Shown: positions 11,020-22,758 of the stretch, piece by piece
Numbering within the stretch: position 1 is the stretch's first letter
Layout: every line of letters begins with the position of its first letter
From: Chytridium lagenaria
Taxonomy: Eukaryota > Chytridiomycota > Chytridiomycetes > Chytridiales > Chytridiaceae
Length of the DNA: 64,000 nt
Assembly: GCA_025449115.1 (NCBI GenBank)
Contig: JAHLKC010000167.1
Span: 1-64,000 of the forward strand
Direction: 5' to 3'
Translations under genes and position numbers: made by a program
The notes under the pieces: model-generated
What the model was told of the DNA's origin: nothing
Seen by the model: the letters and a program-made list of their open reading frames with translations, nothing else
The model's database searches: none

Positions 11020-13643
11020 ATGCCTCTCACAGTCTCGTCGTCCATCTTGGAGGCCCGTGCTGGCAGTCAACGGAAGCAAATCCAGATAGGCAACTTTGTC
11101 GTCGAACTCTCATCATCCCCCGCTCGTCTTCTCGTCCGTCACAAGGATGCACTTGATAGGGACCTTCTTGCCAGTAAGTCCTCCCTCCGACACCCAATGT
11201 CTCACATGATGCTCTTTTCAAACAGCCGTCCCAGGCGTTCCATTTGTCTGCGCTGCCATGGGAGAAGATGACTTTACGGAAGGATACGGAACATTTAAGA
11301 TCATTGACCATGATTTCTACATGACCGAAACCCAATCCATCGACGTCTTTCAACTCAAAACTGATGATGATGGGGTTTGTGCAAGCTTAAGTGGAAAAAT
11401 CAAGTCCTCTCAATCGCCTGTTCCCATCTCCTACTCTCTCTCTTTGATACGCCATCTCCCTCTCACCTTCGCTTTGTCGTCAGCATTGAGGACATAGAGG
11501 AGCGTTACCACAAAGTCTTTCTTAAATTTGCGTCCACACCCGAGGAACGCTTTTTCGGGTTTGGTGAGCAGCTCACCCACTTTGACCTCAAGGGCCATAA
11601 GATTCCCATCATGGTCAGGTGAGAACATAAAACAACACTCCTTTCACACTCGTCGGCTGACACGAATCTTTAGGGAAGATGGTGTCGGCCGTGGCGTTCA
11701 ACCCGTCACTGCCGTAACAAACCTCGTCTTTGGCCCATACGCAGGAGGCGACGCCGTATCTGCCTATAAGCCGGTCCCCTTTTTCGTAACTTCCAAGCTT
11801 CGCTGTCTCTTTCTCGAATCCAATGACTACAGCATGTTTGATTTAACAGATCCCGATCGCGTTACGATTAAGATTGCAGCCCCGTTGGCGGTTGGACGTC
11901 TTATTTATGGAAAGTCTCCATTGAATATCGTGGAAGAGTATACTAGTTATGCGGGCCGGATGGAGCCATTGCCGGATTGGGCTTTGGAGGGAGTTATTGC
12001 AGGAATTCAAGGAGGGGAGGAGAAGGTGTTGGGGATCGTGAAGAAGATGCAAGAGGCCGGGGTTCCGCTTGCCGCTCTTTGGTGAGTTCTTTTCTTTAGG
12101 CTAACGTGTTTGTGCTAAAATTTTGTTAGGCTTCAAGATTGGTGCGGAAAGCGTGAGCAGCGCGTTCTCGGAAGAATTTTAAAGCGCCTTTGGTGGAATT
12201 GGGAAAGTGACCCCGTGCTTTGTAAGTCATCTATACCTTCTTAGCGCTGTCTGATACTAAATTACGAGCTTTTAGACCCCAATTGGCCCACATTCGTGAA
12301 GAACCTTGAAAAACAGAACATCCATATGCTCACCTACGTCAACAGTTTTCTCGCTGACGTTGAACTCGGTGGCAAACCAACCTACGGTCGTAATCTTTAC
12401 AAAGAAGCGCTTGACAAGAACTACCTTGTCAAAGACGAAACCGGCGAACACCCGCTGTCCATTAGTTCGGGTCCTAATTTCCGCGCAGGGTTGGTCGATC
12501 TATTCAACCTGGATGCCTTTGAATGGCTCAAAAACGTTATGGTTGATCAAGTGTTTAAGGAACCTGGCGTTAAAGGATACATGTCGGATTTTGCGGAATT
12601 CTTACCGCCAGGGACTTATTTGTCCGATGGACTAAGGCGACGGCGGCGGATCATAATCATTACGCGGAAAGATGGGCGTTGTTGCAGAAAAGGGTGTTGG
12701 AGAAGGTTGGGTCTGAGGATAAAGTTGTTTTCCATAGGTCTGGGTTTACGAGGTCACCTGGAATAACGAGATTGTTTTGGACTGGGGATCAGTTGGTGTC
12801 TTGGGATGGGTGTGATGGTATCAAGGCTGGGTATGTTTTTCTCCTCTGTTTGCTGTGGCACTCTGACCCTTTTTTTTTAATAAGCTCGTCGCGGCCTTTT
12901 GACGTCTGGGCTTTCAGGATTCAGTTTGAATCACTCGGACGTTGGAGGATACAGTGGACTAATGCTTAACCTTTTGGCTTGCGCCTTGGGAACTGGCGAA
13001 CCAAGGAACTTTTGCTTAGATGGATGGAGTTGGGAGCCTTTGGAACCGTGTTTAGAACACACGAGGGAAGTATGCCTCAAAGCGAATGCTCAATTTTACG
13101 ACGATAAAGGTATGCAAGCTTTTCGTATTCTTTTTTATGCTGATGCAGTTGTGCGTAGAAACTCTTGCGCATATGGCTCGATGCGCGAAAATATTTGCGA
13201 GCTTGAAGGCGTATAAAAAAATTTTGATGGATCAGGCTGCGGCGTGGGGTTACCCGATGATCAGCACATGTTTCTCCATTTCCATGAAGACGAAGCTGTC
13301 TATAAATTGCAAGAACAAGTAAGGAATTTCATCCTTTGATTTTGGTTCTTTCTTTTCTTCTCTATTAACATGTTTTTTTCGTCCAATAGTTTTTGTTAGG
13401 GCAATCCCTTCTCGTCAGACCTGTTCTGGACTCCAATACTACTAGCGTTAAAGTGTACCTTCCGAAACTCCCGAATGGACGGAAATGGTTCTACGCGTAT
13501 GACAAGACTGCGGCGGACGTGAAGACTTACCCGGCCTGGTTAAGGTGGATGCGCCGTTGGGGCGTCCGGCAGTTTTTGTGGATGAGGAGGCGTTGAATGA
13601 GGAGTATTTGAAAGAGTTTTTAGAGGTGTTAAGGAAAGCCTAG
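11020..13643 (+). CDS. GH31 sulfoquinovosidase
   Basis: This hydrolyses sulfoquinovosides, the head groups released from plant and algal sulfolipid, to free sulfoquinovose. It belongs to GH31 but carries the sulfoquinovosidase hallmarks: QDWCGKR, the R-x-x-W sulfonate-binding pair in KRLWWNW, and the Tyr in HSDVGGYSGL that closes the sulfonate pocket. The nucleophile is the Asp of SDFAEFLP and the acid/base is the Asp of WTGDQLVSWD. Other conserved segments are GFGEQLTHFDLKGHKIP and VGRGVQPVT. Introns are read near 11174-11224, 11620-11675, 12084-12129, 12223-12274 and 12833-12917. One-base frame changes are needed near 11400, 12625, 13250 and 13540, each between well-conserved segments. The first in-frame ATG (11020) is used, but the open frame extends back to 10891. 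A four-residue insertion precedes KRLWWNW. The role in using algal sulfolipid is inference. Confidence 0.85.
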
Positions 13644-13982
13644 TTGGGTGATTTTTGTTGGTAGAGAGTGCGCTAGAAAGCTTCACGCTTTGTGGATTTG
13701 AGTTTGATCTTAGTTTTACGACATCATTTGATTTGTTTCTGAATCTTTTGCCTCTTAATAAAGATGCCTTGAGCGACATCATAGGGTTTGTCGAGTTAAG
13801 TTGGACGGTACTCAAGATTAACTATGTTTCATTTTCGATATAGTGCCCTTAAATCCTTAACATAGCTGTTGTGGGAAGCAAGAAGTTTTGTTATGTGCAT
13901 GCTGTACAAGTTGCGTATGAGAGATTACAGCGTAAGAGGTCGATGCAGACATGATGTTCTCCAATCTTGTCATTTAGTTTAC
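13644..13982. other. Convergent 3' intergenic region
   Basis: This 340-base stretch lies between the 3' ends of two convergent genes. It is AT-rich with an aataaag signal near 13757; nothing else is seen. Confidence 0.5.
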
Positions 13983-16393
13983 CTAATGATCCCCACGCAC
14001 CGGAATCCCATCCGGAATCCCATCACTACTCTCATCCTCCCGTCCACCATCTTCCTCTTGTCGATCATGAGCCCGATGCAAATAATTCCTCATATTCCGC
14101 ATCTAAAAAAAAACCCTGGTCAACAATACAATCGCAAACGGGCCTGAACTCACCAAATGCAAATAATTATCTCCCGAACTCTCAATTTCATGAATGAGAT
14201 GAGAAAACTCTTTCCGGGCCGACATTTCTCTTGTGAATTTCTCAATTTGGACTTGAAGTTCTTGGTTCTCTTTGAGGACCGAGGCGATTTTGAGGTTCTT
14301 GAGTTCGGTTGTGTTGCGGAGCTCGGCAACGTCGTCGATGAGTAGGCTGTAGCGTTGTTAGCACGGTGTTGGGAGAGGATAATGGAGGTTATACCTCTTG
14401 TCTTGACCGATTTGGATGAGCTCGTTTTCTTGAGTCCGAACACGGGATTCCATTTCTGCGAGACGGTCTTCTAGGACGGAACGCATGTCCATAGCTGAAA
14501 AGTGTAAGTATTAGTGTGTTTTATTCATCGATGTATGTAATTGTGGGAATCAAGGGCTTACCGATTGTGATGCTATGCTCCATTGACTTTATCTACATTA
14601 AAATTAATTTAGCTAGGCTAGACAAGACAGCTAAACTAACAAAAAAAATATAGAACAGCAACAACAACAACAAGGCGACAAAAACCTGTGCAGTGATCTC
14701 ATTGATCTTCCTATCTTTATTATCAAGCGCAATCTTCTGCATAGCGTAGTCGTCCTTCAGTTTCCCAAGATCATGCCTCGCATCATCCGCCTCCTTCAAC
14801 TGATCCTGCTTTCTTCTAACCTTCTGCTCCCTATACTCCAATTCCTACTTGAATTAAAAATAATCCATCATAAACCCTCAAAAACCTTCTTCAGCCTCCT
14901 CTGCACATTCTCCAGTTCCGCCTTCAACGTTACATTCGCCTTCACCAAATCAGCGCAATCCTGTGATATCCGCATCCTTAAATGTTCTTCCTGTTTAGCC
15001 AACGTCTCGGCTTGTTGGGCTTCGCAGAGAAGTTGTGTGCGTTCTGCTACGAGTTCGGCGATGCGTGCTTTGCAGGCGTCGAGTTCGTCCAAGGAAGCCG
15101 CAGCTTCGTGGTCTTCCAATCGTGACTGGTGGTGTGAATTTAATTGCTTACTATTGTCTCCATACCTGAATGATGGTGTTGGCTTTGTGGAGCTCCTCGA
15201 CGCGAATTTTAAGGGTTGCATTGATATGAAGAAGTTCTTCCACCTTTTCATCATTTGTAAGTTTCATAGTAGAGAAAATGGAATGTCAATAGAGTAATTC
15301 ACCTGGTCCCTGTATTTTCTCGCATCCTCCTGGGCATGCATTGCAGCGCTTTCTAGCTGTTGCTTCTCCGCCAAGAACCTGGAATGCGTTTTCTCCAGCC
15401 GTTGATGCTCGCTTGCTGTAATTTCTGCTTTTTTCCGTAGCGCGAGCAGTTCCCCGTAAAGTCGGTCCTTTTCCGTGTTTTGATGATCTGAATAGGAATG
15501 AATACTTCGAGACATACGATTAAAGACGAACCTCTCATGTTCTTGAGATCTTTCTTCAAGTCTTCTCGGTCTTTTTCTATGGCTTGAAGGTTCAACGCTT
15601 GTATTTGTTTTCTTGACGTAATTGATCCATTAACTCTTCCATTTTCTATATATAAAAAATAAAGGTTTACATACGCAAATAAATATTCTCTTCATGTCAA
15701 AATGTATACCTGCATTTCTTTTTTATGCGTTTCCTGAAGCTCCACATACTTGATCTTTAATCCTTTGATGACATCATTTAAGGGCGCAGACTTTGCCCGA
15801 TATCCACGAGTTTTGCTCCTCCTTCCCCCTCCCCTTTACCGTTCCGTCTATGGATATTATGAAATTAACATCCATTTGACAAAACGAAAGTTTTAGGACT
15901 CCTCAACTACTCACAGATATCTAGTTTCCAATTCTAATAGGTAAACTTGCTGCTGAAGATTTCTTATATACTCCTCTTCCACACTTAGAGATCCTCCAGG
16001 TCCACCTCCTCCAACATTACCACCTCCCCACCAGCTCTTGCGCCTCGAGAATTCGGTGCTGATCGTGGACGCGAGGCGGCAGTGGCACTGGTGCTGCCGG
16101 AACGGTTTGTCATGATGGATCGTGTGGGAGAGGAAGTGGACTGTGAAGAGGGGTAATAGGATTGGACCATCCCACCTTTGACGGGAGGAGAAGCTATGCG
16201 ATATCATGGTTGATGGATGCATGTATCAATGGTTTGTCAAGAATTGTGTTGTCATGCAGTAAAAGTCGAACTCACCATTTGAGGATCTGAACCCTGCGCC
16301 TAAGGGACTTCTGAGACCAAATGCAGGGTAGAGATTTGAGGGAGGGGGGGGATGATGCTGGTGATGTGGTGACGGCGGATGTTGCGGACCCAT
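13983..16393 (-). CDS. Long coiled-coil protein, possibly basal-body or flagellar
   Basis: About eleven exons separated by introns of 45-100 bases encode a protein with a Pro/His/Ser-rich head (starting MGPQHPPSPHHQHHPP) and then almost continuous coiled coil. The coiled coil starts with EEEYIRNLQQQVYLLELETR and continues through blocks such as LKKDLKNMR, ASEHQRLEKTHSRFLAEKQQ, KARIAELVAERTQLL and KKDDYA-like heptads to the last exon, which ends VRGDH before the stop at 13983. The NLQQQVYLLELE opening resembles ciliary coiled-coil proteins, fitting a zoosporic fungus, but I cannot name a family. One frame change is needed at a GGGG run near 16028. An in-frame Met at 16468 would add 25 residues. 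The last 50 bases of coding sequence contain a direct GATGGGATTCCG repeat. Confidence 0.65.
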
Positions 16394-16726
16394 GATGAAG
16401 GAAGCCGTCTCGAGTCTTCGAGGGATGTTGTCCGTCGTCAGTCTCTTGACAAGGAGATCAATTCCCAATTTCCTTTTTAGTCAAAAGGGGAATTTCACAA
16501 AATCATCGCTTGAATGTCCGTCACTCCCTCCACCAAAGAAGTCCTCGGCTCAACGGCCAGCTAAAAATCGATAAAGCAGGAAGAGACGATAAAAGTTCTT
16601 CAAAATCTCCAACAAGTACAGTGAATTAGGTATGTATATATTCGAAAGTAGAAACTAGCAGAGCATCATCGTGCATGGGGCAATACAGAATAGAGCCAGC
16701 CATCCCTCGTCTCAACGGAGGATACC
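16394..16726. other. Intergenic region, same-strand neighbours
   Basis: Contains the upstream region of the coiled-coil gene and the 3' end of the EF-hand gene. No coding sequence is supported apart from the possible N-terminal extension up to 16468. Confidence 0.4.
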
Positions 16727-17312
16727 TCAGCTCTGGTGGTGAGCCTTCTGGGACATGAGATACTCTTCCCAGCTAATCATCCCGTCATTGTCAAGATCGT
16801 CCTCATCAAGAACATGGTCAACGAGTCCCTCGACCTCTTCAAGCGTTACACGGTCCTTAGCGTACTTGCCAGTAGAGTCGGGGCCGTTACGGGCTTCGTC
16901 AACCTTCTCCTCGAATTCGGTGAAAGCAACGCCTTAAACGGGGAGAAAGAGTAGAAGGATGAAGAAATATCAGACACATGCAAAGGAGGCCAAGAATGAG
17001 ACGCAATCAACTGAAGCCATCAAATATACTCACGCAGCTCATGTCCATCCAAATGCGCATCGTGATTGTAATCATACATAGAGAAGAAGACATACATATC
17101 ATCCCCCTCCCCAGGCGGAACGGCATCCGCAGAATTCCCCCCATTCTCTTTTTGGAACTTGATGTAGCGGTTCCTGAACCCTTGGCTGCCCTGTGGTAAT
17201 CGCCATAGTTCGAATGGTCCTTATCTTGCGGAGGAAGCCTTGCATCTGCGACGCGGATGTGGATGCATGCAAGCAGGATCAGCGCGAGGAAGAGCAATGT
17301 GGACGATGGCAT
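16727..17312 (-). CDS. Secretory-pathway EF-hand protein, MCFD2-like
   Basis: A signal peptide (MPSSTLLFLALILLACIHIR..ADA) is followed by a short acidic linker and two EF-hands. The first loop is DYNHDAHLDGHE and the second DLDNDGMISWEE, each with calcium ligands at positions 1, 3, 5, 9 and 12. The order of signal peptide, FFSMYDYN helix, first EF-hand, a variable spacer with LEEVEGLVDHVLDEDD and a second EF-hand matches the MCFD2 group, whose members bind calcium in the early secretory pathway and help lectin cargo receptors export glycoproteins from the ER. One intron runs from about 17034 back to 16935, splitting the codon after HELR. A one-base frame change is needed near 17180 (AAGGG) to join the signal peptide to the EF-hands. 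A generic lumenal calcium-binding protein is the alternative. Confidence 0.7.
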
Positions 17313-17372
17313 CGTTTGGATTTTTTCTCAGTTATGGAAAATTTTATTCATTATTAGTGGAAGGCCCACCGT

Positions 17373-18799
17373 CTACTCCGTTCCCTCATCACCATCAAAC
17401 CGTATCCTTCGATCATCCTCCTTTTTATTCTTGTCCTTTTTATTCTTCTTTCCCTTCTTATTCCGCCGTTTCTTCTCATCATCTCCACCTTTCACGAACA
17501 ACTCTGCGTCATTCGCCGTATACATGCATTCCCTCATCTTCTCCACGCAAGCATCAATCGACAAAAACGCCAAATGGTTTGGATGCAAAATCTCTTCCAA
17601 CCTCCCCCTAATCTCCTCTAGCTCCTCTATTCTCCCCTTCATCTCTCCCACCTTCTCCCTGCCAGTTTCCACCAACGCGTATCCATCCGCCAGTACCATC
17701 CTCGCCTTCAAAATAATCTTATCCGACTTCATAATCATTTTATCGAGTTCCTTTTCCACCACCCACTTCAGACACGTTCCACACCTTCCAGACTTTGGAT
17801 TAACCTCTCCAGGACAAATCCTCCTTCCAGAGGTATCCTTTACTTCATTATCCACAGACGGTATCGACGTGTCAGTTATATCCTCTGTACACCGAAACCC
17901 TTCATTTAAAGGGTACGAGCACATGGGGCACTCACAGAAGAACAAGTAATGCTCTTCTAGCCATCGACGACGGTCCTCTGCTAGATCTAACGAGGATATG
18001 AAATCAACGTAAGATATAGTAACTTCCTCGCCCCTATGTATCTTTCTTGATGTCGTGAGGTGGTAGGCACCGTCAATATCGCCATTCGGCAACTCTTCTA
18101 CGAAATCACACACCCTGGAATTGGGGTCACATGAGTGATTGCAGTAGGAGAGGGCGAGCATGATTCCCGATGGGAAGGAATTACAGTCTAAGCAAAAAAT
18201 GTATCCGCCAAAGCATCCCATAGCGTTGGAGGTCCGTCGGGATCTGCCTCGTCTTCAAATATCTGAAGCGACAGCGATGATGCGGAAGGAGGTGGCGGAG
18301 AAGAGCTTAAAGATGTAGGTTCGGTTCGTCCAGAAGTAGCCATGTCAAGAATGGTTGATAGGTAAGCTTCCGAAAACTGCTGCTTCCTGCCCTCGGGTAG
18401 TTCTTCTAGAGTTTTTGGAAACAGCGTGGCTGTCAACTCCCGAAACGCCTTTTTTCGTAGCATCTTTGCTGCTAGGATCTTTGAGTCGTATTCACCTCGT
18501 TGCCATGACAAGATGGGGGCTTCTATGAGGATGGTAGTGTCTTCGGGGATGTCGGAGGTGGCGATCAGACCGACGCCTCGTCCTGGAATCAGTTTGGCTG
18601 CAAGACTGTTGCTGATGTCAATGATTTTGGCGTGAGGTGGAAACGGGATGGTCTCATAGTCGTCGGAAGGCATGGCTTTGAATGATGAGCACCCGCTCTC
18701 GGAAGTGTCTCCCTGAGTGTCTATCCCGTTTGAAGATGTGCTGGACGGCGAGCAGGCACTGCTGCCATTGGAATCAGTGGTGGTGACGGAGAAAGACAT
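17373..18799 (-). CDS. SET-domain protein methyltransferase, SMYD/Set5-like
   Basis: The N-terminus is a Ser-rich low-complexity region. The SET domain opens with PGRGVGLIATSDIPEDTTIL, is interrupted by a long insert ending in FEDEADPDGPP, and resumes with the S-adenosylmethionine-binding and catalytic core ALSYCNHSCDPNSRV and GEEVTISYVDF. A post-SET zinc cluster follows (FFCECPMC). A split SET domain with NHSCDPN and a downstream CxCxxC is typical of SMYD and yeast Set5 proteins, which methylate histone or other lysines. No MYND finger is visible in the insert. The C-terminus is long and coiled coil, ending in an unusually basic KKGKKNKKDKNKKEDD tail, a likely nuclear or nucleolar signal. 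A single frame change at a run of six T (near 18195) joins the two halves; otherwise the gene appears intronless. Confidence 0.8.
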
Positions 18800-19147
18800 G
18801 CGGAGTTCATTATTCTAGTAGATTCTAACCTTATTATTATTTTCTATGAGATTCTTCGATAAAGTTACAGTTGAAACGAATTGAAGTTGATTTTTTATTG
18901 ACCCTGATGGCGAGTGATGAAAGAAGGTTTCAACATGGTTTTGGTGTAGACAGCCGCATCCTCAGGAATGCGATGAGGTTGAGAAGTCTTCACCTTACCT
19001 TAGCAGTTCCGTTGCTTTGTCACTTTCCTCTTTTTCATAAATCGCAAACCTCACACCTCACACAGATTACTACGATGGCCCATCACGATTATATACGCTT
19101 TATTCAAAGACAAAAGAAAGCTATTTGGCTATAAACCATGCCTATCA
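18800..19147. other. Intergenic region
   Basis: Lies between the SET-domain gene start and the ABC transporter stop. An 87-residue plus-strand frame (18871-19134) has no recognisable features. I see nothing else. Confidence 0.4.
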
Positions 19148-22100
19148 TTATTTGTTTCCTTGGGATTTTGAGGCTGAGGTGCTCGTGGCTTTCGCCTTTT
19201 CATCAGCATTTGCTCCGCGGATGCTATTATTATAAAGCGTTGTTAGTAAAATATTCAGCACATGTGCAAGGAGAATAAACAAATACTAGTACTCACAGTT
19301 TAAGGAATACCTCCTGTAGGTAGTTAAGAAAAAATAAAAGGGCATCAGTTACATTGAAACACTTGAGCAGCTGGAGAAACGGAACGTAAACTTAAAAAGC
19401 AATATGGAAAAAACATCACCTCCAACGTCGTTTGCGATATCCCCCAGGCCTTAACGAACCCTTCCGGATTTTCCTCCAAATACTTTATAAACCTTGGCAC
19501 ACTCCCCGCCACTTTTCCGGTAAATTGATAAATCAACGCCCCAGCCGAATCATCCTCCATAGTCGCACTTGGAATCCGCGAATTCACTTCCCTTTTTGCC
19601 TCTTCAATCCTCTCAGGATCTACTACAAGCGAGACTCTATATCCTGCCCCATACTTCTTTTTTAATGAGAGTGAAGAACCTATTGCACGGAGACGACCGT
19701 GGGACATGACGGCGATACGGTCTCCAAGAATATCAGCTTCTTCCATGCTATGGGTTGTCTTATGAAATTATGTTAAACTGATTTCCTTTGTGAAGACAGG
19801 TGGAAGAAGATTACTTACAAGGATGATGACACGGTCCTTTTTAAAGTTTTCAATAAATGACCAGACGTGACGTCTGTTTACGGGGTCCATACCAGTGGTA
19901 GGTTCATCCAAGTAAATAATTTTGGGATCCCCTATCGTGCTGATAACCATCGATAATCTCCTCTTCATCCTTGTCCAACATTAGCATTTGTGTTTGCACG
20001 AGCTCACTCACCCCCCAGAATAAGTAGCAGCCTTGTTATCCCTCACTTTACTCAACTTTACACTCTCAAGTCTTTCATCCACCAACTTTGCTATATCGTT
20101 CCATGCGATTCCTTTTAATCCGGCGTATAATAGTATATGTTCTCTGGCGGTAAGATCGTCGAAGAGGATATCATGTTGTGGACATACTCCCATTATGCGA
20201 CGGAGGAGGACATTTGGGTGGAAACGGAGTATCCAAAAATATGTGCGTCACCAGCGGTGGAACGGGTGAGACCTGAGAGGATATTCATAGTGGTCGATTT
20301 GCCAGCACCGTTTTGGCCGAGGAGGGCGAGGCTAGATAGATTTTAGTAAGAATTTTGTTCATCACAATGGGTATTATTAGAGAAAATAAAACGGGATAAT
20401 AAAAAGAGGAAAGAGTCCACAAAAGTTATGATCTTACAGATTTCCTTTCCGCATTGTCATGCATAAACTCTTAACAGCGACTTTATCAATCTTTGTTTTC
20501 CGAAACGCACTATTACTATACACTTTCCTAATATTCACAATTCTCATTTCTGAAGTATTCCCCGCCTCGCTCGGCTGCATTCCTTTCAATCTTCACATCC
20601 TCATCCTCATCCTCGAGTTCATAGACAGCGCTCTTACTCGCCATTTCACGCTTCAGCCATTCCAAGGATGATGTTGTCTTATCTGTTCTCTCAAAGCCCA
20701 GTAAGAAGGCAAAATAAAAAACCTAGAGGGCATTAGTGATGATTAGGAGGTATAGTGAACGTTACCATAATGGTTCGCAGTACCCATATTCATTGGGTAT
20801 GATGCTGTCGAATACCATGTAAGTGTACCGTATATGGCAATGTTGGCTAGGAATAAGTATATGGCTTGAACGGGAGGTGGAACAAGAGGGGTCGCACCGG
20901 ATGGGTAGACGGGGAGGTATTGAGTTGGGATGGACTTATAGAGATCTGGCCATTGGAAGCCGGGGACCAGGGATGTATGTGCTTGTAAGGGTATCAAGTT
21001 TTCCGGTAGTCAGAGACGTCACGTCCAGAAATACTTTTTCCAAAGTTGAAAAACGGGAGAAGAAACAAGACTATTTTGGCCGTCAGATACGTAAGGTGGA
21101 GGTTACGAACCGTTTGGCACGAATTTGGGAGTTTCCGGTGTCCACCATACGTAGCCAATGTAGTTTCCGGAGAAGACAAAAGATTGAAAGAGGATCCGAC
21201 GATGAAGATGAAAATGCCAACGAGCACACCGACACGTGCGCGACGGACTTGGGTTGTGATGAAGAAGGCGAGGAAAAGCATCGATTCGCCATAGAGGAAA
21301 AAATGAGGATGGGAATAGAGGCGTCGGTGTGACGAATGCTTTGAAAGCAAAGATACGGCCCATGATGACGGTGATGAGGGAGGCTGTGATGATAATGACA
21401 GAATAGGAAATTACGTGACTGAGCCAATAAATAAAGGTCTATTATCAAGTTAGAAGGGACTCAAATTTTTTGGTACCTTCAATCCCATCATCTGCATGGC
21501 ATGGCGAAGTTTGAGTTCCTTCTCGGTAAGGATATTGTTGATGATGTTGATGAAAATAACCATCTTGAGGAAACCTGTTAGATCAATAAAGGGTTATATC
21601 ATTTTTACCGTTGTGCAGAAAAAGAAAACCGGCCCGATCGTCTGAACTATTCTGTCTGACACAACAAGCGCTGGGACAAGCGGCCAGTCCTTCATTGTAA
21701 TATTAATGTTCGACAATACCTCACCATCCGGATAGTTCAGATGAGATACTATAAGTGACACGTTTAGAAAATGTTCTTATTTTGATTGAAATCGTACTTA
21801 TAGCTTCGTCAAGACCCCGCATGAGACTAACCAAAGTTCGTCCGATGACATCGGTATCATTCAATGTCTGTGACGCATTATACCAGATCTCATACTGAAT
21901 ATTCGTGACTTCTGAATCATTTGCCCTGAAAATAACACCCCAGTTTGTCGTATTTGGATGTAAAAGGACGTAGTCATAAAGAAAGTCTGCGGTCGGAATA
22001 GGCACAATTCCCAACTTTCGTTGAGGCTCAAACCGTACATCTACATCCCAATTAAACTTGTCACTACATCGCTAACTAACCTCTCACCGCAGTCTCAATA

Positions 22101-22667
22101 GCAAAAGGTTGATCCCTGTCCTCGCACTATTGATGCGACTGAACTTTGACATGATGCCATCATACATTTCCGCCGTGTAAATGCCCTTTGGTATATCCGT
22201 TGGTCTGGCATACATGATGCTTATGCAAGGATCGTAAGGTTGATTACCCTGACATTCGGACACGCCAGGGAGTATACTGGAAGGTGGATTGCGATTTTCG
22301 ATCCGTTGCCTGTCATAATCGATTTGTTGGAGAATATAGAGGATGCACATGAAAAGGAGGGGTGCAAGGACCGCTTGAGCAAGAGTGGTTTTGTAATAGC
22401 GTATCTACGTTAGGTATATATAATAATTAAAAAGAGGATGGTCTGGTAAAAGGAGTTTGTGGTTTACCTGAAGGATGGGTTTTTAACGATCATGACCCAA
22501 AGCTGCCTAAACACAGTCAGCAGAAAAGGCTGACTATGTGGGAGCTCTTGAAGCGCGGCAGAATGAACGGCATCTTTCTCAACATATGCGCTGCTATCAT
22601 CCTTTTCCTTGACTTTAATGTCACCGATACGCAGCTCTTCGCTGTTGACGGCTGCTTCATCATGCAT
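19148..22667 (-). CDS. Half-size ABCA-family ABC transporter
   Basis: The layout is one membrane domain then one nucleotide-binding domain, so it is a half transporter that should dimerise. The N-terminal helix follows FRQLWVMIVKNPSFR; a large extracellular loop carries several Asn-X-Ser/Thr sites (NTTNWG, NDSEV, NASQT, NDTD). Later come the ABCA hallmark EKELKLRHAMQMMGLK and further helices (YLFLANIAIYGTLTWY). The ATPase has Walker A (LLGQNGAGKSTT), CPQHDILFDDL, the signature GGMKRRLSM, Walker B (IIYLDEPTTGMDP), and the H-loop THSMEEAD. The end is FLKLSIRGANADEKA then a Lys/Ser tail. ABCA proteins mostly move lipids. About ten introns are visible. Frame changes are needed near 20210 and at GGGG near 20560, and the membrane region 21000-21350 is also broken. 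Start chosen at MHDEAAVNS because the longer frame overlaps the divergent gene at 22759. Confidence 0.85.
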
Positions 22668-22758
22668 CTTGTTATTGCTGACAACTTTGTAAGGGGGTAT
22701 GTCAGAAACACTTTCTGACTTCCAATTTCTCAATCCTCCAATAAAAAAAAAACGAACG

